Source: an uncultured beta proteobacterium (GTDB lineage Bacteria; Pseudomonadota; Gammaproteobacteria; Burkholderiales; Burkholderiaceae). Taken from it: a stretch of 5,248 nucleotides of DNA. Location of the stretch: contig CAJARE010000175.1 in NCBI GenBank assembly GCA_903944255.1, positions 1 to 5,248 on the forward strand, in the 5' to 3' direction. The notes under the pieces were generated by a model. The model ran no database searches and was not told the origin of the DNA. It was given only the letters and a program-made list of their open reading frames with translations. Positions 1 through 5,248 of the stretch are shown in pieces. The number at the start of each line of letters is the position of its first letter. The first letter of the stretch is position 1. Position numbers and translations under genes: made by a program.

Positions 1-517
1 CAATTGTGATTTTCTGTAAATCCTGCGTTTTATTGGGGTGTGTTAACCATTGTTTTTGCCAAACATAGTCTGGAGTTAAGTGCTCACAAAAATAGATACG
101 AAGGCCTGGAATAGGCTGCTCTGAAAAGCGGACTGTTTTAAATTCAACGAGCACTTTATTTCCCATGAAGTCTCCTTCACGTGATAAATCTTGTACGGGG
201 TTTACTGCAAAGCCAGCTTCTTTAAGTTGCTGGTAGCATGCGTTAGCATCGTCAGTACGAAATACTAGAGCATCTAAGCCAATGGGCTGGTGAGCAATTT
301 CTGCTCTTTGGGGTAGTTTTCCTTTTTCCCAGCCCAGCAGTTCGATATAGCTAGATTTGAGCATAATCAGACGATTGCTTGAGCCTAAATTATGGTGAGC
401 TAGAGGCGTTAATTGAAATCCTTGGCTTGTAAATATGTTGCTGAGCTCATCTAGACTATCTCTAGCCATAACCACCAAGTGATCAAAGAGGTATTCTACG
501 GATTGATTTGAGCTCAC
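1..517 (-). CDS. Glyoxalase-like (VOC) family protein, 3' part missing at the window edge
   Basis: The open frame runs from a GTG at 517 to the left edge without a stop (172 codons seen), so the C-terminal part is outside the window. The protein begins with a short tail and then FDHLVV, the usual first strand of a vicinal-oxygen-chelate module. His13 and Glu59 (in YIELLGW) sit where VOC enzymes carry metal ligands. A second module seems to start near residue 80 (GLDALVF). The stretch with FCEHLTPDYVW and then HPN (residues 143-162) is typical of the glyoxalase-like group Pfam calls Glyoxalase_3. The GTG start is chosen because the next Met (residue 17) would cut into the first strand and an in-frame stop lies about 30 bases upstream. 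No clear Shine-Dalgarno site precedes it. The chemistry (isomerase, dioxygenase or binding) cannot be told from the fold. It is divergent from the plus-strand genes. Confidence 0.82.
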   Translation of the reverse strand, partial: MSSNQSVEYLFDHLVVMARDSLDELSNIFTSQGFQLTPLAHHNLGSSNRLIMLKSSYIELLGWEKGKLPQRAEIAHQPIGLDALVFRTDDANACYQQLKEAGFAVNPVQDLSREGDFMGNKVLVEFKTVRFSEQPIPGLRIYFCEHLTPDYVWQKQWLTHPNKTQDLQKITI

Positions 518-532
518 GGGTAAGGAAATAGC

Positions 533-561
533 AATATCAAAAAATTATCATATACGATATT
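533..561. repeat. Short inverted repeat in the divergent gap, possible operator
   Basis: AATATC at 533-538 and GATATT at 556-561 are exact reverse complements separated by 17 bases, giving 23 bp centre to centre, about two helical turns. The pair overlaps the candidate -10 box of the VOC gene. That arrangement would suit a dimeric regulator, but six-base arms in an AT-rich stretch can easily arise by chance. Confidence 0.18.
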
Positions 562-573
562 AGAAATACTCAG
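544..573 (-). promoter_or_regulatory. Possible sigma70-like promoter for the VOC gene
   Basis: On the minus strand a GATAAT box (549-544) lies 18 bases from a poor -35 candidate, CTGAGT (573-568), which matches only 3 of 6 consensus bases. The -10 box lies 26 bases before the GTG start at 517. The whole divergent gap (518-581) is AT-rich and only 64 bp long, so promoters must sit here or inside neighbouring genes. The match is weak and may be chance. Confidence 0.22.
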
Positions 574-577
574 GAGG
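572..577 (+). promoter_or_regulatory. Strong Shine-Dalgarno site before the 51-codon Bug-like frame
   Basis: AGGAGG at 572-577 is a near-perfect anti-16S match, four bases before the GTG at 582. It is stronger than the site of any other gene here and is the main reason to think the short frame is still translated. Confidence 0.5.
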
Positions 578-581
578 TCCA

Positions 582-737
582 GTGAAAATTCAGATCATTC
601 GCCAAACTTTAGCCTTATTTACGCAGGTAGGCCCAGAATCCATGCCAGGCACCCTTAATCAATTTGCAAGTATGGTCGCAAGAGAGCGTGCGCGCTGGAC
701 TACTTTAATTAAACAAGCCCAGATTAATCCTGAATAA
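582..737 (+). pseudogene. C-terminal remnant of a Bug/TctC-type solute-binding protein (51 codons, possibly still translated)
   Basis: The frame starts with GTG at 582 and ends with TAA at 735-737, encoding 51 residues. From about residue 16 it reads like the last segment of Bug (tripartite tricarboxylate transporter) periplasmic binding proteins: VGPESMPGT, then QFASMVARERARW, then a short basic/Ile tail ending NPE. In that family this is the final helix pair after the LG-x-E turn. Full family members are about 320 residues with a signal peptide. Here there is no signal peptide and no room for the rest, because an in-frame stop (561-563) and the oppositely oriented VOC gene lie directly upstream. 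I read it as what is left after a deletion or rearrangement. Against pure decay, the frame is intact, has a strong Shine-Dalgarno site, and ends 11 bases before the next start, so its translation could help load ribosomes on the downstream gene. A genuine small protein is the alternative. Confidence 0.6.
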
Positions 738-748
738 GATCAATAACG

Positions 749-2398
749 ATGAAATTTAATTGGAATAATCCATACCCTACGATTCGTGTACCAGTGATGG
801 GACGGAATGTAGTTTCTACTTCCCACCCTTTTGCGGCTCAAGCGGGTTTAAAAATCATTCAGCAAGGGGGTAATGCCATTGACGCTGCAATTGCAGCCGC
901 AGCCGCTTTGATGATTGTTGAGCCAGTATCGAATGGTTTAGGTAGTGATTGCTTTGCTATTGTCTGGGATGGTAAAGAGCTGCACGGCTTAAATGCTTCT
1001 GGTACTGCACCCCAAAGCTGGAGTCCCGAGTATTTTTCCAAAAAATATGGGACCGATGCTAGTGGCATGGCAGATAGACCCAAGCGAGGTTGGGATTCTG
1101 TAACAGTTCCTGGTGCCCTAGCTGGCTGGGAGCAGTTACATAGACGTTTTGGCTCTTTACCTTTGGGAGATTTGTTGCAGCCTGCTATTGAGATCGCCGA
1201 AAGAGGGTATGCGATGGCGCCAGTAGTCGCACATAAGTGGGCTGCTGCTATTCCAGAGTTACGCGATAAACCAGGATTTGCTCAGGCATTTATGCCTCAT
1301 GGCCGTGCTCCAGAAATTGGAGAAATTTTTCGCTTTAAGGCCGCAGCGAAAACCCTCAAGACAATTGCTAAGTCCGGTATTCGTGAATTTTATGAGGGAG
1401 AGATTGCTCAAGCAATAGCTCAGCACTCTAGCAGTAATGGTGGATCGATGACTCTAGAGGATCTTGCACAGTATCGACCTGATTGGGTGGGTACGATTCA
1501 GCAAGAAATACAAGGGGTTGATGGAAAGACCTATGCCATGCATGAGATACCTCCTAATGGACAGGGGATTGGTGCATTAATTGCTTTAGGGATTTTACAA
1601 AACTTCGATTTAGCCAGCTTGCCTGTCGATAGCGTACAGAGCCAGCATCTGCAAATAGAAGCGATGAAGTTAGCTTTTGCTGATGTGTATCAATATGTGG
1701 CAGATCCACGTGCAATGGCAGTAACACCGGGACAGATGTTGGACCCAGCGTATTTGGCCCAGCGTGCAAAACTAATTAATCCTAATAAAGCAACCCATTT
1801 TCCATTTGGTCTACCGCAATCTGGAGGCACGATTTATTTATCTGCAACTGATGAGCAAGGCCGCATGATTTCTTTCATTCAAAGTAATTACATGGGCTTT
1901 GGTTCCGGCGTAGTGGTTCCAGATTGGGGTGTGAGTTTACAAAATAGAGGCTTTGGTTTTTCAATGGATCCTAAATCTGCAAACGTTGTTGCCGGAGGTA
2001 AACGGCCTTTTCAAACCATCATTCCTGCATTTTTAACTCGTAAAGAAGGTGACACATGGTTACCGCAAATGAGTTTTGGTGTGATGGGGGGCGATATGCA
2101 ACCTCAAGGCCATTTACAAACCGTGTTACGGATGTTGTCTTACCGTCAACAGCCGCAAGCAGCATGCGATGCACCTCGTTGGAAGGTGAATCGTGACTTC
2201 AGTTTAGATGTAGAAGCCAATATGAATGCTACTACCGTTCAGGGCCTGTCAGACTTAGGGCATACGTTGAAGAAAATTGATGATCCTTATATGGATTTTG
2301 GGGCTGGACAATTTATCTGGAGGTTATCGGACAATATTGAGGATGGCTATATTGCAGCTAGCGACCCTAGACGTGATGGTCAGGCTGCGGTGTATTAG
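749..2398 (+). CDS. Gamma-glutamyltransferase family protein, YwrD-like (Ntn-hydrolase proenzyme)
   Basis: This 549-residue protein is an N-terminal-nucleophile hydrolase of the gamma-glutamyltransferase superfamily, expected to self-cleave into two subunits and to hydrolyse gamma-glutamyl or related amide bonds. Seen in order: GGNAIDAAIAA (40-50), the NGLGSD glycine turn (62-67), SVTVPGALAGW (117-127), TLEDLAQY (235-242), IPPNGQGIGAL (267-277), the predicted cleavage site SGGTIYLSATD (358-368) with Thr361 as nucleophile, SFIQS (375-379), LQNRGFGFS (397-405), GKRPF (417-421) and GVMGGDMQPQGH (444-455). The last two blocks are typical of the Bacillus YwrD type rather than classical Ggt. No signal peptide is visible, so the enzyme is probably cytoplasmic, unlike periplasmic Ggt. 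The start agrees with the family N-terminus (YPTIRVPVMGRNVV). No good Shine-Dalgarno site precedes it, and the upstream short frame ends 11 bases before, suggesting translational coupling. The substrate is unknown, and glutathione should not be assumed. Confidence 0.9.
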   Translation: MKFNWNNPYPTIRVPVMGRNVVSTSHPFAAQAGLKIIQQGGNAIDAAIAAAAALMIVEPVSNGLGSDCFAIVWDGKELHGLNASGTAPQSWSPEYFSKKYGTDASGMADRPKRGWDSVTVPGALAGWEQLHRRFGSLPLGDLLQPAIEIAERGYAMAPVVAHKWAAAIPELRDKPGFAQAFMPHGRAPEIGEIFRFKAAAKTLKTIAKSGIREFYEGEIAQAIAQHSSSNGGSMTLEDLAQYRPDWVGTIQQEIQGVDGKTYAMHEIPPNGQGIGALIALGILQNFDLASLPVDSVQSQHLQIEAMKLAFADVYQYVADPRAMAVTPGQMLDPAYLAQRAKLINPNKATHFPFGLPQSGGTIYLSATDEQGRMISFIQSNYMGFGSGVVVPDWGVSLQNRGFGFSMDPKSANVVAGGKRPFQTIIPAFLTRKEGDTWLPQMSFGVMGGDMQPQGHLQTVLRMLSYRQQPQAACDAPRWKVNRDFSLDVEANMNATTVQGLSDLGHTLKKIDDPYMDFGAGQFIWRLSDNIEDGYIAASDPRRDGQAAVY

Positions 2399-2426
2399 TT
2401 ATCCGAATAAGATGCTTTATTGTGTC

Positions 2427-2455
2427 TTGGCTAGACTTGTTTAAACTATTTCAAT
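2427..2455 (+). promoter_or_regulatory. Weak candidate promoter in the gap before the FAH-family gene
   Basis: The 98-bp gap 2399-2496 contains TTGGCT (2427-2432) and TTCAAT (2450-2455) with a 17-base spacer, each matching 4 of 6 sigma70 consensus bases. An 8-bp palindrome GTTTAAAC (2439-2446) lies between them. No terminator hairpin is seen, so read-through from the upstream gene is equally possible. The match is close to chance level. Confidence 0.15.
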
Positions 2456-2496
2456 ACTCAGGCAGTGAATAACTAGAAAAATAGATTAGGAGATTT

Positions 2497-3366
2497 ATGC
2501 GCTTGTTCAGCTATAAAAATAAGAAAAATGAAAAAGGGATTGGAGTTCTTTGTGCCAAAGACTCACAACAATTCGTAGATTTATGTGCAACTGATCCTAG
2601 TATTCCAAATACATTGTTAGGCTTAATCGAGATAGATCCAAGCTTGACGAAAGCACAGGAAGCGCTAAGCAGTCCAAATGCGGTGATCCGTAGCTTGGCT
2701 GAAATTCAGTTTGAAACATTAATTGATCGACCTGGGAAAATTGTCTGCATGGGTCTCAATTATGCTGACCACGCTAAAGAGGGCGGTAATGCAAGACCAG
2801 AGTATCCGAGCTTTTTTATGAGAGGTCCAAGCTCACTTGCCGCTCACTTAGCGCCACTCATCCGGCCAAAAGTTTCAGATAAATTAGATTACGAAGCGGA
2901 GCTGGCATTCATTATTGGAAAAAGGGCGCGTAATCTTACTAAAGAGAATGCTCTGGAATGTATTGCGGGTTATAGCGTATTTAACGATGGCAGTATTCGT
3001 AACTATCAACGCAAAACAACCCAATGGACTATTGGTAAGAATTTTGATCAGACTGGTGGCTTTGGTCCTTGCTTAGTGACACCGGATGAACTTCCTTTAG
3101 GCGCACATGGCCTGCAAATTCAATCGCGCTTGAATGGGGCCATTATGCAAAACGCCAATACCAAAGATTTTTTATGGGGCGTTGCAGAAACCATTGTGTT
3201 GATTACAGAGTGTATGACTTTAGAGCCAGGAGATGTTGTTATTACGGGAACTCCAGCGGGTGTTGGGTATGCTAGAACGCCACCTGTCTTTATGAAACCT
3301 GGAGATGTATGTGAAATTGAGGTAGAGGGTGTTGGGATCTTAAGTAATACTATTCAAGATGAGTAA
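2497..3366 (+). CDS. Fumarylacetoacetate hydrolase (FAH) family protein
   Basis: This 289-residue protein has the usual layout of bacterial FAH-family enzymes: a variable N-terminal region of about 75 residues, then the catalytic mixed-beta-roll domain. Family marks are GLNYADHAKE (86-95, with His92 as a likely active-site residue), the metal-binding acids Glu133 and Glu135 (DYEAEL), Asp164 (FNDGS), GKNFD (180-184) and GTPAGVG (251-257). These bind Mg2+ or Mn2+ and support hydrolysis of C-C bonds in diketo acids, decarboxylation of oxaloacetate-type acids, or hydration/isomerisation. The sequence alone does not separate these. All expected ligands are present and the length is normal, so it should be active. 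An AGGAG site at 2488-2492 lies four bases before ATG and fixes the start. It is co-directional with the YwrD-like gene, with 98 bp between them, so it may share a transcript. It is probably cytoplasmic, since no signal peptide is seen. Confidence 0.9.
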   Translation: MRLFSYKNKKNEKGIGVLCAKDSQQFVDLCATDPSIPNTLLGLIEIDPSLTKAQEALSSPNAVIRSLAEIQFETLIDRPGKIVCMGLNYADHAKEGGNARPEYPSFFMRGPSSLAAHLAPLIRPKVSDKLDYEAELAFIIGKRARNLTKENALECIAGYSVFNDGSIRNYQRKTTQWTIGKNFDQTGGFGPCLVTPDELPLGAHGLQIQSRLNGAIMQNANTKDFLWGVAETIVLITECMTLEPGDVVITGTPAGVGYARTPPVFMKPGDVCEIEVEGVGILSNTIQDE

Positions 3367-3399
3367 AGAGTAAGTATTCATTCCCATCATAGGTAGTGA

Positions 3400-3801
3400 T
3401 CAAGAATTCCCTGTTGGCCGAATCACTCTTGCAGGGTTTTCTTCATAGGGTGGTGAGTAAATCACCAAGAGCTTTACTGGCTCATCACTAATGACCGTGA
3501 AAACATGCATTGCATCGGCTGGAAAAAAACAGGCATCACCAGGACCCATTTCACAAACCTCGCCATTGACTTCAGCACGAGCACGACCTTCTAGCATGTA
3601 GCAGACTTGTTCTATGCCAGGATGCGCATGAGGAAGGGCGCCTTTACCCTTTTCAATCGTGCCATGTAACACTTCTAGCTGCTTTGCACCAACTGTTTCA
3701 GTGCCAATAATTCTGCGGTTCACTGTGCCTAAATGATTGGCTGGATGATAAGCTTCTGCCTCCCCAGCCTTAACAAAGTAACGTGATTTAGTAGTACTCA
3801 T
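3400..3801 (-). CDS. Single-domain cupin protein
   Basis: This 133-residue protein carries one complete cupin_2 barrel. Motif 1 is HAHPGIEQVCYMLEG (58-72), giving the metal ligands His58, His60 and Glu64. Motif 2 is GPGDACFFPADAMH (87-100 region), giving His99. With the full 3-His/1-Glu set it should bind a divalent metal such as Fe, Mn or Ni. It starts 18 bases after the acyl-CoA dehydrogenase stop, with only a moderate purine-rich site (AAGAAGAG) before ATG, and is probably the last gene of the minus-strand operon. Small cupins beside catabolic genes include dioxygenases, isomerases, decarboxylases and sensor-like proteins with no known reaction. I cannot choose between them. It converges with the FAH-family gene across a 33-bp gap (3367-3399) with no clear terminator. 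Confidence 0.85.
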   Translation of the reverse strand: MSTTKSRYFVKAGEAEAYHPANHLGTVNRRIIGTETVGAKQLEVLHGTIEKGKGALPHAHPGIEQVCYMLEGRARAEVNGEVCEMGPGDACFFPADAMHVFTVISDEPVKLLVIYSPPYEENPARVIRPTGNS

Positions 3802-3819
3802 TATTTTCTCTTCTTGGGT

Positions 3820-4983
3820 TCAATAGGATTTAGGAAGCCCCAAAACTTTCTCAGCAATAAAACAAAGAATGAGCTGCGGGCTGACAGGAGCTAAACGAGG
3901 AATCCAGGATTCACGAAGATAGCGCTCTACGTGATACTCCTTGGCATAGCCCATGCCGCCGTGGGTCATGATGGCGTTTTCACAAGCATGAAAGCAGGCT
4001 TCTCCGGCAAGGTATTTGGCGGCATTCGCTTCTGCAGCACACGAATCATGATTGTCATACAGGCTGGCTGCCTTAAAGACCATCAGGTTAGCAGCCTCCA
4101 GTTCCATCCAAGATTTTGCAAGTGGATGTTGAATCCCTTGATTTTGGCCAATGGGACGATCAAATACTATGCGCTCTTTAGCATAAAGCGCAGCTCTTGC
4201 AAGTGCTACTTGTCCTAGACCAATTGCTTCGGCAGCAATTAAAATTCTTTCGGGATTAAGGCCATGCAGAATATAGGAAAAGCCCTTACCTTCTTCGCCG
4301 ATGAGATCTTGAACTGGGACCTTGAGTTGATCAATAAAAACCTCGTTGGAATCAACGCATTTACGACCCATTTTTTCAATTTCTCTGACATCAATACAAG
4401 AGCGATCTAAGTCCGTATAGAACAATGACAAACCTTCAGTTCCTTTGGAGTCTTCGATAGGGGTAGTGCGTGCTAGAAGTAAGATCTTATTGGCTACTTG
4501 GGCGGTTGAAATCCAAATCTTTTGACCGCTGACTAAATAGTGATCACCCTGTTTTTCAGCTTTCGTAGTGAGCTTGAGGGTATTTAAGCCTGCATTAGGT
4601 TCTGTGACGCCAAAGCATGCACGATCTTTGCCTGCAATTAAAGGAGGTAGCCAGCGCTTCTTTTGTTCATCGGATCCGAAGACGACTACTGGGTGCAAAC
4701 CAAAAATATTCATATGCACTGCTGATGCACCCGACATGCCGGCACCACTCCCAGAGATCGTGCGCATCATAAGGGCAGCTTCAGTGATCCCAAGACCTGC
4801 TCCACCATATTCAGTAGGCATGGCAATGCCAAGCCATCCTGCATCGGCTAGTACTTTATGGAAATCAAGAGGAAAGTCACCAGTCTGATCTTTTTTGAGC
4901 CAGTACTCTGCATCAAATGATTTGCAGAGTTTTTCAATCGCATCTTGGATCTGTAGCTGCTCTGGCGTAAATTGGAAATTCAT
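3820..4983 (-). CDS. Acyl-CoA dehydrogenase family protein
   Basis: This 387-residue flavoprotein has the full three-part fold: the N-terminal helical domain (about 1-118, with PTEYGGAGLG at 56-65), the middle beta domain (FGVTEPNAG at 124-132 and GQKIWIST at 153-160, which contact FAD) and the C-terminal helical domain (about 235-387, with RPIGQNQGIQ at 276-285 and THGGMGY at 340-346). It should oxidise an acyl-CoA to the 2,3-enoyl-CoA and pass electrons to electron-transfer flavoprotein. The usual C-terminal catalytic Glu (YEGT in short- and medium-chain enzymes) is replaced by LAPV (Ala365). Glu245 in GLNPERI lies where isovaleryl-CoA dehydrogenase has its base, so activity is still expected. 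The start overlaps the upstream CoA-transferase stop as ATGA, with AGGAAGT (4995-4989) as ribosome site, indicating translational coupling. The CoA-transferase partner suggests that an external carboxylic acid is activated and then dehydrogenated. The substrate is not known. Confidence 0.93.
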   Translation of the reverse strand: MNFQFTPEQLQIQDAIEKLCKSFDAEYWLKKDQTGDFPLDFHKVLADAGWLGIAMPTEYGGAGLGITEAALMMRTISGSGAGMSGASAVHMNIFGLHPVVVFGSDEQKKRWLPPLIAGKDRACFGVTEPNAGLNTLKLTTKAEKQGDHYLVSGQKIWISTAQVANKILLLARTTPIEDSKGTEGLSLFYTDLDRSCIDVREIEKMGRKCVDSNEVFIDQLKVPVQDLIGEEGKGFSYILHGLNPERILIAAEAIGLGQVALARAALYAKERIVFDRPIGQNQGIQHPLAKSWMELEAANLMVFKAASLYDNHDSCAAEANAAKYLAGEACFHACENAIMTHGGMGYAKEYHVERYLRESWIPRLAPVSPQLILCFIAEKVLGLPKSY

Positions 4984-5248
4984 TTTTTACTTCCTGAGCG
5001 TATCAGCGCCTCGATAGCATCTTCCGCATAGCCTAGGCCTCTGAGTATTTCAGCGGTATGTTGTCCTAGGCCTGGAGCGGGGCTGAGATCTTCTTTTGCC
5101 GGAGTCTCAGACCAAGATACAGGACTTTTCATCACCCGTATTTTTCCTTCAGTGGGGTGATTCTCGGTATAGATGAAGGATTTACTTTTGAGGTGCTTAT
5201 CCTCAATCAGGTCATCGATCGAATTCATGGCTTGGTTGGGTAAATCAA
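4980..5248 (-). CDS. Class III CoA-transferase (CaiB/BaiF family), C-terminal end only
   Basis: The last 88 residues of a protein entering from the right edge are seen, and no stop occurs between the edge and the TGA at 4982-4980. The pattern fits the C-terminus of CaiB/BaiF (formyl-CoA transferase-like) enzymes: DLPNQAMNSIDDLIEDKHL, the link that comes after the Pro-x-N turn, then a beta segment with KIRVMKSPVSW, a Pro-rich stretch ending APGLGQHT, and the closing helices EILRGLGY and IEALIRSG. The ATG at 5228 falls inside the conserved PN-x-x-N-S/T region and is not the true start. The family's full length is about 400 residues, and the catalytic Asp lies in the missing part. These enzymes move CoA from a donor acyl-CoA to a carboxylic acid. 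It is the first gene seen of the minus-strand operon and overlaps the acyl-CoA dehydrogenase by four bases. Confidence 0.85.
   Translation of the reverse strand, partial: DLPNQAMNSIDDLIEDKHLKSKSFIYTENHPTEGKIRVMKSPVSWSETPAKEDLSPAPGLGQHTAEILRGLGYAEDAIEALIRSGSKK
4989..4995 (-). promoter_or_regulatory. Ribosome binding site of the acyl-CoA dehydrogenase, inside the CoA-transferase gene
   Basis: On the minus strand AGGAAGT lies five bases before the ATG at 4983 and within the last codons of the preceding gene. With the ATGA start/stop overlap it supports coupled translation. Confidence 0.55.

Noticed and set aside
859..1083. 74-codon minus-strand frame inside the YwrD-like gene
   Set aside because: It is antisense to strongly conserved family motifs, shows no domain pattern of its own and has no supporting ribosome site.
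1554..1769. 71-codon minus-strand frame inside the YwrD-like gene
   Set aside because: It is an antisense shadow with low-complexity His/Leu-rich content and no recognisable family.
2439..2446. GTTTAAAC palindrome as an operator
   Set aside because: It is a single 8-bp AT-rich palindrome without flanking symmetry, and nothing else supports a binding site.
3389..3402. ATCA...TGAT inverted repeat as a terminator between the convergent genes
   Set aside because: The stem is only four AT-rich base pairs with no U-tract, too weak for an intrinsic terminator.
3931..4218. 95-codon plus-strand frame opposite the acyl-CoA dehydrogenase
   Set aside because: It lies antisense to the conserved C-terminal domain of the dehydrogenase, and its composition does not look like a real protein.
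4568..4888. 106-codon plus-strand frame opposite the acyl-CoA dehydrogenase
   Set aside because: It is antisense to the FAD-binding motifs, Pro/Ala/Ser-rich, and shows no family signature.
5226..5228. ATG at 5228 as start of an 82-residue protein
   Set aside because: The frame continues open to the right edge, and the residues before this Met (DLPNQA) continue the CoA-transferase pattern, so the gene is cut by the window rather than short.

Overview
The window reads as an ordinary, gene-dense chromosomal piece of a betaproteobacterium of the Burkholderiales. A freshwater, streamlined, moderately AT-rich lineage such as Polynucleobacter is my best guess. The reasons are a Bug/TctC-type solute-binding protein remnant, a class III CoA-transferase next to an acyl-CoA dehydrogenase, short intergenic gaps, and base composition that looks close to the mid-forties %GC by eye (not computed). 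No RNA genes, CRISPR arrays, insertion sequences or phage genes were seen.

Layout. Positions 1-517 (minus strand) hold the N-terminal part of a glyoxalase-like (VOC) protein that runs off the left edge from a GTG start. A 64-bp divergent gap follows. On the plus strand comes a 51-codon reading frame (582-737) that matches the C-terminal end of Bug/TctC periplasmic binding proteins and lacks everything upstream. Eleven bases later begins a cytoplasmic gamma-glutamyltransferase homologue of the YwrD type (749-2398). After 98 bp there is a fumarylacetoacetate hydrolase (FAH) family enzyme (2497-3366). The genes then converge. On the minus strand, read right to left, are the C-terminal end of a class III CoA-transferase (4980-5248, cut by the right edge), an acyl-CoA dehydrogenase (3820-4983, overlapping the previous gene by ATGA), and a single-domain cupin (3400-3801, 18 bp further on).

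How the genes may work together (inference). The minus-strand unit looks like a small carboxylic-acid degradation operon: CoA is transferred to an acid, the acyl-CoA is oxidised at the alpha-beta bond, and the cupin either handles a product or has an accessory role. The plus-strand pair could cleave an amide or gamma-glutamyl bond (YwrD-type enzyme) and then a C-C bond or enol/oxo-acid (FAH family). The Bug remnant suggests that a carboxylate uptake gene once stood in front of them. No substrate can be named from the sequence.

I found no convincing new system. The points most worth a second look are the Bug remnant with its own strong Shine-Dalgarno site, the altered active-site surroundings of the YwrD-type enzyme, and the acyl-CoA dehydrogenase whose catalytic Glu seems to be at the isovaleryl-CoA-dehydrogenase position rather than the usual C-terminal one.
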